Assembly (NCBI GenBank): GCA_000310025.1 | Contig: FN648866.1 | Coordinates: 1-27,994 of the forward strand | Length of the DNA: 27,994 bases | From: Ectocarpus siliculosus | Taxonomy: Eukaryota; Sar; Phaeophyceae; Ectocarpales; Ectocarpaceae | Direction: 5' to 3' | Part shown: positions 1 to 10,433 of the stretch, in pieces | Numbering within the stretch: position 1 is the first letter of the stretch | How the letters are laid out: every line of letters begins with the position of its first letter | Made by a program: the position numbers and the translations under genes | The notes under the pieces: generated by a model | The model's database searches: none | Seen by the model: only the letters and a program-made list of their open reading frames with translations | What the model was told of the DNA's origin: nothing

Positions 1-432
1 GAAATCGCAGGCGTTGCCGTCTCAAGCGAATGCCTATGCATGGAAAATACGGGGTGTCGTTGGCGCTCTGCCCCATGTATCCTTCCCGCGTTGGTTGTCT
101 CAAGACCAAGCTATGCATGTAGCGCTACTGGCCAAGAAACAACCTCTGTCGTTCTGTCCTCTGTGTTTCTCTGCTTCTTTCTTTGATCTGTGCATGTTGG
201 CAACAAATGCGCGGAAGCGATTCTGTGGGCGTCTATTTGTTTGAAGTTGATGGTGCCGATGCCATTACTTCCGCTCGCCCATTTCGGTGTTGTACTGGCA
301 TGCGAGATTTGCCGCATGCAAACAAACTATTTCCGCAGGGATCAGGCTCAACCAGCCAACAGCGACCGCTTCCCCTTCTCCTCTTTGCCTTGTAATTCCC
401 CCTCGCTGTTGAACTATCCTTCTGTTCCTCAG
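1..432. other. Upstream intron or flank of the first gene
   Basis: No coding exon can be supported here. The stretch ends in a pyrimidine-rich tract followed by CAG at 430-432, which serves as the splice acceptor of the first visible exon of the LNR/F5-8C-like gene. It is therefore most likely intron, with earlier exons (signal peptide, further Cys-rich repeats) to the left of the window or hidden here. The open frames in it look like shadows with no domain or codon signal. Confidence 0.5.
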
Positions 433-1842
433 CGTACGATGGCGGCGACTGCTGCGAGTGCACGTGCGAGAGCGCTTGGAATGACGACTACACCTGCAGC
501 AGCGAGCACGGCATCTTCAACTGCAAAGACCCGAACGCCTCCTGCTTCGGCGAAGAAACTACTGGGAGCGATGACTTCAGCACCGACGACCAGCCAATGT
601 CGTACGAATTTGTCCCCTGGGAAGAGACAGAGGCCCTGCCGACGGTCGACGGTGCTGTTGAGGTGGGCACCAAGACCGAGGTGGGCGTATCATCTACCGC
701 CCACGACGTGCGGCCCGGCGACGACGGGTGCGGAGAGGTCGGCGGCCTTGGCTGCACGGCGGCCAACACCCGTGATGGAATTTTCTCCGAGATCGAGTCG
801 AGGTGGTCGTGCGCCACGAAGCTCGTGGATGACGAAGGGCCGTGCCAGATCGAGTTCACCTTTGCCGAACCCCAGACCATTGTGGACATCCAGGTTGCCT
901 TCTGGAAGGGAAACGAGCGCACCCGTACCCTAGAGGTGAGGGCGACACCCAGCAGGCTGAAGATCACCGAAACAACAAGCCCTCTATTTTAGTTACTGGT
1001 AGCCCCCAACAACACTTGTGCGACTGTGAGCCACCATGAGGACTGCATTTCGTAACGTGTACATGAAATGCTTGGAGGTGTTGACCGCTCCTAGCGATTG
1101 AGGTGAATGGCGATGGCACGTTCGCCGCGGGCTGGGAACCCACCTCGAAGCGCGCTATCGTGCCCACACTTCTGACGCCCTCCCATCCCAAGCGGCTTCC
1201 GTGGGCGTTTTCCACAGGCGGCGCTCGAAGCAAGTTTCATCTTTGATACCTCGCGAACTTTTCCCCACACAGGTCTACATCAACGGCGAGATGACCCACA
1301 CTCACGAGTCGTACGCCGATGCCACCTTCAACACGCTCGGTGTGACGGCTACTGACGTCAGTACTGTGATGCTCGAGTCCGTCGCTCTCCTCTCAGACGA
1401 ATGGATCAGTCTCATCGAGGTGAGCGTTGTGTCCACGATTGCTTGTTGCGAGGGCCTGGGAAATTCGCCAACCGTTGGTGTCGAGGGGATTTGGTGTGCC
1501 TCTGGTGTCATCAGGCATACGTGGACAGGGCAAGGTAGTTTTATACCCACCAGGTCAATATTGGACACAAACTCAATCGAGCAGGACAAATACTTGGGCA
1601 GTAATGGAAAATTTGTTGGACTCCCAAGGCTTCTCCTGTTTGTCCAGTAGCATCCATTTCGCAACCAGTTCGCCTTTCGGCGCGAGCGAGTCTGTCGCGC
1701 AGTGCTCACAAAAACGGTTCTTCGAACGCTGTTCGGACAAATCGCTCGTCCCTTCTCCCTTTCGTCTGTCCTTGTCTCTCTGTGTGGTATTGTATTCCGC
1801 TGCGCACCTTCACAACAGGTGCTCATCTTCGTGACACCTTGA
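433..1842 (+). CDS. LNR/Notch-like plus F5/8C-like extracellular protein, 3' exons
   Basis: Three exons join in phase: 433-935, 1273-1419 and 1819-1842. The introns are 936-1272 (337 nt) and 1420-1818 (399 nt), both GTGAG...CAG and both phase 0. The first exon opens two bases into a codon, so the gene starts further left. It reads YDGGDCCECTC, the closing part of a Lin-12/Notch repeat, followed by more paired cysteines. The second half reads IESRWSC, then VDIQVAFWKGNERTRTLEV, VYINGEMTHTHESY and DEWISLIEVLIF. That is the usual order of an F5/8 type C (discoidin, CBM32-like) beta-sandwich, a fold that commonly binds carbohydrate or cell surfaces. The last exon is only seven codons (VLIFVTP) and a TGA, but it completes the final strand of the domain. 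A secreted or cell-surface role is inferred; ligand and enzyme partner are unknown. Confidence 0.83.
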
Positions 1843-2847
1843 GTGAGTGGTGGATACACCGGCTCAAGGCGATTGATTCCATCACGAACCGAGCTTGGCC
1901 CTCGACGTGCGTGGGGCAACCTGTCGTTTGGATGCTGACGAAATTTCATGGAACACTGTCGTCGAGAACGGGGTTTTGGGAACGAACGCGTATCACGTAG
2001 GGACATTGGGCCTGACACCCTCGCTGATAGTCACCGCGTTTGCTATCAAGCATTTCTTCCTATTTATGCCTGACTGTGATAGTGCCTGATGGAGAAGCGC
2101 GGCCTCGTTTATTGTCTCTGGCCCCTGCGGGCGTGTGTGTTTTCTTTCCGGATGTTCCTTTTGTTTGCGTCCGTCTTAAGGTGTGTTTCTTCTCCACTCT
2201 TCCTTCAGGTTCATGAAAAGCTGAGTAGAGAATTGGCCGCAGAACGCGTTTGGTGTGTGCTTTTCGGAAGCGATAGCTCCCCATGTGGAGTGGCCACGTC
2301 ATAACAGTACGTCACAACAGCAATCTGGCAGTTGGCAAGCGGCGGACCTCTCGGGTTGTTCGTGGTGGACTGCAGAGATTCGTTTCCATTTGACAGATCT
2401 CCCGTTAAGACACACAGGCCATTTCTGTCCGGATTTGGGTAGATCCGACTCTTTTATTCTTACATCGAAATGTGATTTTCGAGATCTGATTTCTACTTTG
2501 AAAACGACCCTAAGGGATTCAAGTCGTGGCAGAAGCGACCCGGCCCCATGGCGCGTAGGAGGGTTTCAACCACGTCGTCGCGAAATGGTCACGACATACA
2601 GGGTTTCTTATCGTCGCCGAAGCAAACCCGCACGCGAAATGGCTTTCTATCCTTTCTTTCTTTCTCCACTAGGTTGAATACGCCCATTCGTGCGTGCCCG
2701 TTCACGTGACAAAGGGTTTCAAACCATGCCCTAGGCTTTCCCGCCACGTAGCCCTCTTTATGGCGGCGTGGTTTTCCGCTCGTTTCTTTGTCTCGGTGCA
2801 AACGTTTGATGATACGCATACATGCGCCCACAAGCAAGTTCAGTGAC
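1843..2847. other. 3' UTR/intergenic, no gene seen
   Basis: After the TGA at 1840-1842 no exon or domain can be supported on either strand. Short open frames are present but lack start context, splice partners or recognisable motifs. The first several hundred bases are probably the 3' UTR of the LNR/F5-8C-like gene, which is inference. Confidence 0.5.
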
Positions 2848-2955
2848 AACGATGACCATGGGTACCCATGGGCACCCATAGCCGTGGGTAGCCATCATGG
2901 GCATCGGTGGTGTGACACCCTACGGGTGCCCATGGGGAATCATGATGATCAGCAC
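2848..2955. repeat. Cluster of CCATGGGTACCCATGG-type palindromes
   Basis: Within about 100 bases the motif ACCCATGGGTACCCATGGGC, related GGGTGCCCATGG forms and ATCATGATGATC recur in both orientations. The central piece CCATGGGTACCCATGG is a perfect 16-nt palindrome. No coding frame explains the repetition. It sits just left of a perfect hairpin (2991-3041) and may be part of the same small element. Confidence 0.6.
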
Positions 2956-2990
2956 GGGTCCCCTTCGTCCCCAACTAAAGAAGACTAGAG

Positions 2991-3041
2991 CTATGGAAGA
3001 TGACAATAAATAGCTTCGCAATTTATTGTCATCTTCCATAG
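2991..3041. repeat. Perfect inverted repeat (21-bp stem, 9-nt loop)
   Basis: The left arm at 2991-3011 begins CTATGGAAGATGACAATAAA. It is exactly complementary to the right arm at 3021-3041 over all 21 bases, and the loop is AGCTTCGCA. Either strand would fold into an unbroken hairpin if transcribed. It could be a small-RNA precursor, the core of a tiny foldback element, or a cruciform-forming site; sequence alone does not choose between them. Confidence 0.85.
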
Positions 3042-3309
3042 GAAGGACAAGACGAACAAACCCACCTGCAGTTTTGAAAGAGACCTGCGGAACGCCTCGG
3101 CGTGTGTATGCGCGGTACGAAACACGGGAGATACAACAACGCGTTCAGCGTCTAGGCTAGCGCCGTGGATCTGGGTGAGGATACACTGACGGGCTTTCCT
3201 CCACGCCCACACCAAGCCAAATTGTTTTTATTCAGGCTCGCTTCTTCATACAACATGTTGCCATTGATACCTCGACGTTACACCGGGAGAGGCTGCTGGC
3301 GAGGAAGCC

Positions 3310-3465
3310 ATGGACGCGATATGGGTTTGGGGAACCTTGGAGGATGAGGATGACGTGCTAGCCGCGATGCGAGAGGATGCAGCAGAGGAAGTCACTGCAC
3401 GGCTAGCTGGGACCCACTTGGATGACGATTCGGAGGAAAAAGAGAAGGGGGGAGATGACCAAGAC
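3310..3465 (+). CDS. Possible acidic first exon (weak)
   Basis: An ATG in good context (GCCATGG) opens a 52-codon frame ending at a strong donor, GAC|GTGAGT, at 3465/3466, phase 0. The peptide is very acidic (LEDEDDVLAAM, HLDDDSEEKEKGGDDQD) and could form a helix. No in-phase downstream exon was identified. The region to the right is the palindrome array, so the gene may be truncated, transposon-derived or not real. Function not recognised. Confidence 0.3.
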
Positions 3466-3639
3466 GTGAGTACGGAGCGCGTTGGGGGTGCCCCACCGGC
3501 CAATGCTGAACTGTCGTCTCACTTCGGCGTCCTGGAGCGGGCTGCGGAGGAGTGTGGGAACGAACGCAGACAGACGCTGCCTTTTACCTGTCTAAAGCCA
3601 GGATGGCGAGGATCGCAGCGCTGTACATTTTCGTACTTT

Positions 3640-4265
3640 TTCATGAAAAGTTTCATGGAAGTCCATGGACTTCCATGGACTTCCAAAAAACCGTTCCATG
3701 GACTTCCATGGTCTTCCATGAAACATTTCATGAAAAGTTCCATGGATGTCCATGACATTTTTTGTCATGAAACTTTTCATGAAATAATTTCACTCCTTGT
3801 CAAGAAACATTTCATGGAATAATTTCATGGACGTTCATTACATGCTTTCATGAACGCCCGTGAACGTTCATGAAATGTTTCATGAACGCCCATGAACGTT
3901 CATGAAAAGACTTTTCATGATAGCCCATGAACGTCCATGGAATGTTTCATGGGCGTCCATGGTCTTTCATGAAATATTTCATGAACATCCATGAACTTCC
4001 ATGGAATGTTTCATGGACGTCCGTGGGCTTTCATGAAATATTTCATGAACGGCCATGGATGTTCATGAAATGTGAATGTTTCATGAAAGACCATAGACGT
4101 TCATGAAACATTTCATGAACGTTCATGAAATGTTTCATGAAAGGCCATGGACGTCCATGAAACATTTCATGAACATCCATGAACGAACGTTCATGAAAAG
4201 ATTCATGAAAGCCCATGGACATCCATGAAATGTTTCATGAACGCCCATGGAATATTTCATGGAAT
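3640..4265. repeat. CATG-centred palindrome array (~630 bp)
   Basis: Almost the whole stretch is built from 8-12-nt palindromes centred on CATG, chiefly TTTCATGAAA, TTCATGAA and TCCATGGA, separated by GTCCATGGAC, GAACGTTCATG or CGCCCATGAAC spacers. The order is irregular, so it is not a fixed-period satellite. Translation on either strand gives only low-complexity peptides (repeats of HFMK, SWTSM and similar), so it is noncoding. It resembles the subterminal arrays of the TIR element further right in design but not in sequence. Confidence 0.85.
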
Positions 4266-4270
4266 TCCAA

Positions 4271-4817
4271 TTCTGGAACACCAAATTCGTATGTATATGA
4301 TGCATACCAAGACTGAGAGAATTGGTGCAGTAGATTGTTGAGGAGTGTGGCTGCTAGCATGAATAGGGTACATCCTATTGTTCATAGGAGTGGGATGGTC
4401 AGCAGGTATGTATTCCTTCTTGTACCCATACGCCCCCCCCCCTAGAATTATCTACTCTGTGTGCCCCCTAAGATGAAGTTGGATCCCGACTTCATCCCAG
4501 ACCCTTGCTGATCGTCTCTCAGCAATAACAAGCAATTTTCCCATCTCTACGTGGCCGTGGACAAGATTGTCAACGACGGGACCTTCATGATACGTAGATG
4601 CGGTGTGATACATGACGTCTTGTACAGTACAACGGAACACGGTGTCATGAATGAATTGATGGTTTATGAGATGATTGTAATGAATGGTAGCGAAACATCT
4701 CGAGGTGTGCGGGCCCCACCGTGCTCACTCCCCAACTATCCCTCAGCATCTCTCCTCTACAAGTAAACTGAAGAAGAAGAAGAAGAAGAAAGAAAGTACA
4801 AGTCCCAGAAGCGGCAT
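4271..4817. other. Intergenic flank left of the copia element, no gene seen
   Basis: No supported gene on either strand. It contains a C13-class homopolymer near 4430-4442 and ends with a GAA microsatellite at 4771-4796, then the 5-bp target duplication of the retrotransposon. Confidence 0.5.
4771..4796. repeat. (GAA)n microsatellite
   Basis: Seven or so tandem AAG/GAA units followed by GAAAG. It is a purine-only strand and lies 22 bases outside the copia target duplication. Confidence 0.8.
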
Positions 4818-4822
4818 TTAGC
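4818..4822. repeat. Target-site duplication (left), copia
   Basis: TTAGC immediately left of the left LTR, repeated exactly at 12112-12116. Five bases is the usual length for copia integrases. Confidence 0.92.
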
Positions 4823-5154
4823 TAATCGATAATTCGGGTGGCTCAGTTGTGTGTGATGGGAGCGTAGATCAGCTCGGCCATGACGGGCCGTAAGGGTAGG
4901 TAAAGACGTGTAGACGTGCTGAAAAACGTGTTGTGTTCATCGGGGGCGTGCTTGAGCTCGTCATTCCATCACGGCATCAAGTCACGCATAACGCTTTAAC
5001 ACCCAGAACGAATCTCCATGAATCTCCACCAATCTACTGCACTCCCAAGGAAAACACAAAGAAACTTCTTGTTCCTCCGTAGTTCGTCACTGCAATCCCC
5101 GCATATGTATACGCAATATACCACCCCCATGCTATGCTACGAGTATATCGAATA
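4823..5154 (-). repeat. 3' LTR of the copia element
   Basis: 332 bp, direct repeat of 11780-12111 with four substitutions. In element orientation it begins TATTCGATATAC and ends ATCGATTA. The ends form an imperfect 8-bp inverted repeat (TATTCGAT versus TAATCGAT) rather than the common TG...CA. A TATA-like stretch (GGTATATTGCG, near 5110-5122) lies about 35-45 nt inside the LTR start and may be promoter. Confidence 0.95.
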
Positions 5155-5162
5155 GCCCCCCT
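5155..5162 (-). other. Candidate polypurine tract
   Basis: Read on the minus strand, AGGGGGG (then one C) lies directly upstream of the 3' LTR, where plus-strand priming occurs in LTR elements. It is short and ends one base before the LTR. Confidence 0.55.
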
Positions 5163-5455
5163 GCTCGTATGCATCATCATGCTCCGACAAAATATCAAAG
5201 TCATCCTTCTCATACCAGTTTATCCCAAAACAAATCAAAACCAAGACAAAATCGAAAACTCCAACACCAAAACAATACCTCCAAAAACAATCAATCGCAT
5301 ACCAACTCTTCCAAATCATCAAGAAAAATCAAAAACATTAACCTTCAAAAACACTACCATCTCCACTTGACCCTCTCTATCTCTTGTTCAAACTCGTACA
5401 TATCCTCTCTCTTCCACTCAACGGCAAATCACGGTTTGATCCCAAAACACCTCGT
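5163..5455 (-). other. 3' untranslated internal region of the copia element
   Basis: This lies between the RNase H stop and the polypurine tract. The plus strand is strikingly poor in G and rich in A and C (the element RNA would be T/G-rich), for example 5215-5300. No coding frame of interest. Confidence 0.6.
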
Positions 5456-7417
5456 TCACTGCAAATTCATCACAAAGTCTCTGTGCAACGCAAAAGATTC
5501 CTTGCTGATAGCCTTCGTCAAGAAATCTGCATGCTGAAACTCCGACGCCACGTGAGTAATCGAAATCTCCTTCCTCTCTACCAGTTCCCTGATAAAGTGA
5601 TGCCGTACATCAATGTGCTTCGAGTTTGAGTTCGTGATCGGGTTGTGCGCAATCTGAATCGCTCCCTGATTATCCTCGAAGACCTGAATGCACGGCATGC
5701 CTGCATCTGGCAACATAAAACGCCAAACTTGCCTCAAGAAAAGCACCTCCTTCAAGACGTCGGCAACTGCCACATACTCTGCTTCCGTTGTGGAAAGCGT
5801 AACGCACTTCTGCGTCCTCGAAAACCAAGTCACACACCCACCCCCACACATCACTAGTCCTCCTGAAACCGACCTACGGTCTGCTGCCTTGCTCGCATAG
5901 TCAGCATCCACAAACACCTGCATGCTCATGCCAGTCACCACACCCCTCTCAAATGTAATCCCCATCCAACTCGTCCTACGCACGTACCCTAAAATACCAA
6001 GTGCTGCCTTCCAGTGCACCATCTTGGGAGACGCGCAATACCGCGCTACTGCTCGTACTGCATTCGCGATGTCCGGCCTAATTTGAGTGGCCAACCACAT
6101 CAGGGATCCTACCAACTCGCGAAAAGGGACATCAGCACACGCTTCGTTCTCGTCAAAGTCGGTGAGCTTCATGCTCACAGGCAAGGGCACACTCTCCCCC
6201 CACTCTACGCCGTACTCTGCAGCCAACTCTTCTGCAAACCTTTGCTGCGAGATCCTCAAAAGGCGTCTCTCTAGATCTCTCTGGTAAAAGCACGCGGAGT
6301 ACCACCTCAACTCCCCAAGGTTCTTCACGGGGACCATCTCGTTGAGGTCTCTGCCAAACTTGTCACATCTCTCCTTCTGCCCTACGGTAAAAATGTCATC
6401 CACGTGGACCACGATGATCATGATCACACATCCATCCTCCATAAATCGAAATACACATGCATCCGCCAAACATTGCACAAATCCTAAAAGTAACAAACAC
6501 CTCGTCAGGTGCGCATGCCATTGTCGTGACGCCTGCTTCAAACCATACAGACTCTTACATAGCTTCACGATCAGTCCAGATAACCTACCACAACCTCGCG
6601 GGAGACGCATGAAAACATCCTCTTCAAGCTCAGACTGCACAAATGCCTGCTGAATATCGAAATGACACAAGTCAAGGTTCTGCTCACATGCCAAAGCTGC
6701 CAACAAACGCACACTAGACACGGATACTGTGGGTGCAAACAATTCTCCAAAATCAATCGAAGCCCTCTGCATGTCCCCCCGCGCTACAAGTCTTGCCTTG
6801 AATTTCGTCGGCCATCCGTACTCGTCTGCCTTACAGTTGAATACCCACTTGGCGTTGATGAAGTTTTCTACTGGTTGCTACACCGGACTAAAAGTACCTG
6901 CATCCAACAGACCGAAAAACTCCCGACCGACTGCATCATCCCACAACTCTGAATGTTGAGACCGCATGGCCTCCTTGAACATTTTCGGCACTCGGAGGTC
7001 GCTGGCGAGGCAGTGAGGGAGGTCCGGCGTCTTGTCAGGAGGGCGCTTGGCACGAAGAGTGGCTTCCACGTCCTCGCGGGTGGCGAACATTGCTGCGAAC
7101 ATGTGCAGCCCCCCCGGCCCCCCAGATCCTGCGGCCCTCCCGCTCCCATGGCCTGCTAAACTCGTATCTTGCGGCGGTGGGGGAGCGGGAGGGGCGATGC
7201 TGGCGGACGGTGGCAGGTCTCGACGTCCTTGGTCGACGACCTCCCGGGTGGCGAGCGACGAGACGAGCGCATCCTTGCCCATCATCGACAGCAGCCCAAG
7301 GCGGTGTTGGAGAGCGGTGCCGCCACCTGACGGCGACGGCGGTTGCTGTTGCTCATCCATGAAGCGCACTCGGTCGCCGCGCGTACGGCCATGCACTCTG
7401 GTTTCCTTCTCGCCCAA
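5456..7417 (-). pseudogene. Copia reverse transcriptase-RNase H
   Basis: One frame runs from 7417 to the TAA at 5456, broken only by a TAG at 6878-6880. The upstream part carries the RT start (KEAMRSQHSELWDDAV, GTFSPV, then NAKWVFNCK after the stop). From the Met at 6772 the core RT motifs are visible: FDIQQAFVQ (Asp 39), KSLYGLKQASRQWH and HVDD (125-126, the YVDD-box variant). RNase H follows with its acidic residues in place: DADYASK (Asp 289), STTEAEY (Glu 330), EDNQGAI (Asp 367) and KHIDVRHHF (Asp 388). It would copy element RNA into cDNA inside the particle. The single stop splits the RT N-terminus from the catalytic core; the rest is intact. Confidence 0.93.
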
Positions 7418-9495
7418 CTCTCTGACGGCTCGCTGTGAAAGCGGCGGGTGATGGGGAGCGGGAGCGGCGGCGCTTGCGGGCGGTGGTGTCGGCGGTGGAC
7501 GGGGCGGCGTGGCTGCGGTGGACGGCGGTGCACTCGAAGACGCCGTGGAGATCGGCGACGCGGCCCCCGGACCCTGTGAAGATCGACGGAGAAGCGGGCG
7601 GCGGCGAAGCGGTGGTCGCTGTGGGCGGGGTGTAGGTGTACGTCCGCGATGTCCATGGCGGTGGCGGTGCGGCAGCGGCTGCAGGAACGGCGGCGGCCGG
7701 CGAGGGCGCCGCGGTGACCGAAGAGCCCCCCCCGCTGGCCGGTATCGGCGCCGGCACGGCGGTGCGACGGTTGATCCACACGACGTTGTTGGACAGGCAG
7801 ATCCTTTCGGTGTCGGCGCGGAGAACGACGGCAGTGGCGGCGGAGTGGTTGCGCGCTCCGTGCAGGTAGAAGCAACGCACGGATTGGACGTCCGCCTTGC
7901 TGGCGCGCTTCACGCGCATCATCCCCTCCTGGAAAAAAGGGACGACGTTGAGCGGCGGTTTGCGTCCGAAGAAGGCCTCGAACGGCGACATCCAGGCCGG
8001 GTTGGCCGACGTCGCGGAACGGTTGAAGCAGCCGGAGGCCCAGATCGCCGATGCAAGCCACAGCCGGTGTCCGTTGGCGTCCATACCGGGGATAGAGGCG
8101 AGGTCGACGTGGCCCATGGAGAGGACGTGGCGGCGGGCGGCGTGGCCCCCCTTCATCACGCGCCAGATTGCGCTCTCGACGACCGCATTCTGCTTCGGGG
8201 TGTCGGGCGCGGTGTACTCGCGCCGGATGCCAGCGGCGTCGCAGAACGCGACGAAGGCAGCACTGGTGAACTCACCACCGTTGTCCATGCGGAAACACCC
8301 CGGAGTACCGTTGCCGTTCGGGTCGGCGAGGAAGCGCCGCGTGTACGTCAGGGTGTCGCTCTTGGTCCGCATGCCGTACGCCCGTTGCCACCGCGACGCG
8401 CTGTCCACGAACATGATCAGGTAACGGGAACCGTCGAACGCCTCAGAGTACGGGCCGGTGATGTCGATGTGCACCTTGCCGAACGGTACCGCCGCGCGGG
8501 TGACTCCACGCCGCGGCACCGGGGCCCTCCTGCCCTTCGCCTCGATGCAGCCGACGCATGGCTGCAGTTCCCCCACCAATTGAACGCCCTGCTGCTTTGC
8601 GGTTTCCCTCATCAGGAATTCATTCACGTGGCCGGTGGAAGCGTGGAACAAATTAATGTCGATGGTGGACGTGGGTTTTCCTACAGTGAACGCTGGACCA
8701 CCGGGGGCGATAATCGCCAAAGCATGGGAAAGGGAGGGGGGACCTGCATCTTGCTGCACACGGCACTCGACAACAAAGTCTCTGAGCACGTCCAACTCAT
8801 CTTGCATCACAGCGAACGCAACGGGGGGCTTCACCGACTCACATACGCCTAATGGGTCGGGATAAAAGTCACCCGGTGGGACCGAGTCTTGTCCGTTCAT
8901 CAAGCCTACATCCAAGAACATACTCATGTCCATCAAAGGCAAATTATCCTGGGACTCAAGGGGCATGATCTCTATCTCTCGCGACACATTCGGGTTCACG
9001 ACTTAGGGGGACAGGACGTCGGATGAGGCGATGGCTGCGGCTAGGACAGGCTGAAAATCTCGGATCGACGGAGACACTAAATCAACATCGATAGACGGGG
9101 AAGCATCACTTGGAGGTACTACACCGGAAGTGGTGGACGGGATGCTCAAACTCGAAGGTACAACACCGGCGGGGCCGATGGACTGGAAGCTCGAAGCCGA
9201 AGGTACAACACCGGCGGGACCGATGGACTGGAGACTGGAAGCTGGAACTCGGACCGCATCCTGCACCCGATCCTGAAATCTGAGAAGGGGGAGGGGGGTT
9301 TTGCGCAAAAAGGCCAGTACCAACACCAGGCGGAGACGCTTGGCGGACAACGGGGGGACGGACAACGGTAGAGGGGATTACATCACCGTCGTGGTACGAG
9401 GGAGGCAAGCGCGTGGCCGATAGAGAGCATCCGATATCTGAATATGCGAAACTAAGCCGACCGCCGAAAAGGTGCACACCCCTCTCATCCAACAT
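7353..9495 (-). pseudogene. Copia integrase with upstream spacer
   Basis: The main frame 8999-7353 is integrase. It has the HHCC zinc site (His 119, His 124, Cys 148, Cys 151, counted from 8999) and a complete D,D35E core: Asp 179 in VHIDITGPY, Asp 239 in FRMDNGGEF and Glu 275 in NAVVESAIW, exactly 35 residues between the last two. The C-terminus is a long Ala/Pro/Ser-rich tail. The same frame continues upstream to about 9365 through a TAA at 9003-9005, and a different frame covers 9495-9106, so at least one indel lies in 9106-9365. Near 7353-7417 the frame must shift again to enter RT. The role is inserting cDNA into the genome; as assembled it is not expressible. Confidence 0.9.
9112..9243 (-). 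repeat. 45-bp tandem repeat in the protease-integrase spacer
   Basis: Two copies (9154-9198 and 9199-9243) are nearly identical and a diverged third (9112-9153) is adjacent. They encode a repeated SIGPAGVVPSAS-like 15-mer in the integrase frame, so the period keeps the reading frame. It is low-complexity linker, not a domain. Confidence 0.7.
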
Positions 9496-9971
9496 TATCC
9501 TGTGCTTTCTGCGTGTGGTGCAGAGAGAACAAGTTGAACGAAATCCCTGGTACTACGTACACGTCTGTCAATTGGACACAGAAATCCGCTTCTCCCGATC
9601 GACCTCCTGCCATGTGAAATGCCAGATTGACACTGCCTACGCACTCCACGCGCAAATGAGCACCATTGCCTACTTTGATGAATTCTTTGCCGGGGGGGGA
9701 CAGGCGAGATGTTGTACATCTTAGAGCTGTTACTAACAAAATGGTTGCTTGCACCGCTATCAGACCAAAATACCTCCCTACCAGGACTGTACTCGCAACT
9801 CTGTGCAGACAAAGCAAAGCCAAGATCATCACCACATGCGACACTGCTTCCATCACTCGAAACCGAAAGCGAACTCATCTCGTCAGCGGACACAAAGTGT
9901 GCCATCAGGGAGTGGAGATGCCCAGGCGGATAGGTTGCTGCTCCGGGAGAAGGCGACTGGGGCGGGGCATG

Positions 9972-10002
<31 letters not shown>

Positions 10003-10433
10003 GGCGGCTGAAACGACGGCGGTGGCGGAGGCTGCGGTGGTGGCTGCTGCTGCTGGTAGTACGGTGTCGGAGGCGGGTAGTACGGCTGCTGCTGGTAGTA
10101 GTCTGGCGAAGGCTGCGGCTGCTGCTGCTGCTCCCACCCGCCATACTCGGTACCATTCGCGGGCCCCCCGTAGGGCATAGCACCATACGCGTGCATCACA
10201 TTAGCGTGCCCGTACGGAGGCCGCCAAGGCGGTTGTGGCGGACGAGGGGGCGCTGAATACCTGTGCTGATGCTGTCCTCCGTAGCCGCTGTGAGGTCCGT
10301 GCTGAGGCCCACCGCCCCAGCCCCCCCCACTGTAGCTCGGCTGCTGCGGCGGTGGTCCGTGAAGTTGCTGTTGCTGAGGCTGCCGTTGCTGAGGCTGATG
10401 TTGCTGAGGCTGCTGTTGCTGAGGCTGCTGTTA
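9485..10433 (-). pseudogene. Gag C-terminal linker and copia aspartic protease
   Basis: The gag frame reopens after the TAA at 10431-10433 and runs as a Gln/Pro/Tyr-rich linker. It then enters the protease with FWSDSGASNHF (active-site DSG, about 9745-9775), the D-S/T-G signature of retroviral-type proteases. At an eight-base G run on the plus strand (9692-9699) the frame changes. The second half of the protease (VGNGAHLRVECVGS, VYVVPGISFNLFSL) lies in the new frame, ending at 9485, where another shift leads to MLDERGVHLFGG. The protease would process Gag-Pol. The homopolymer position makes a sequencing or replication slip the likely cause. Confidence 0.88.

Noticed and set aside
7509-8852. 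A 447-codon plus-strand open frame
   Set aside because: It is antisense to the copia integrase. Its Arg/Gly/Val-rich product is the shadow of a GC-rich coding strand, whereas the minus strand shows the full HHCC and D,D35E pattern.
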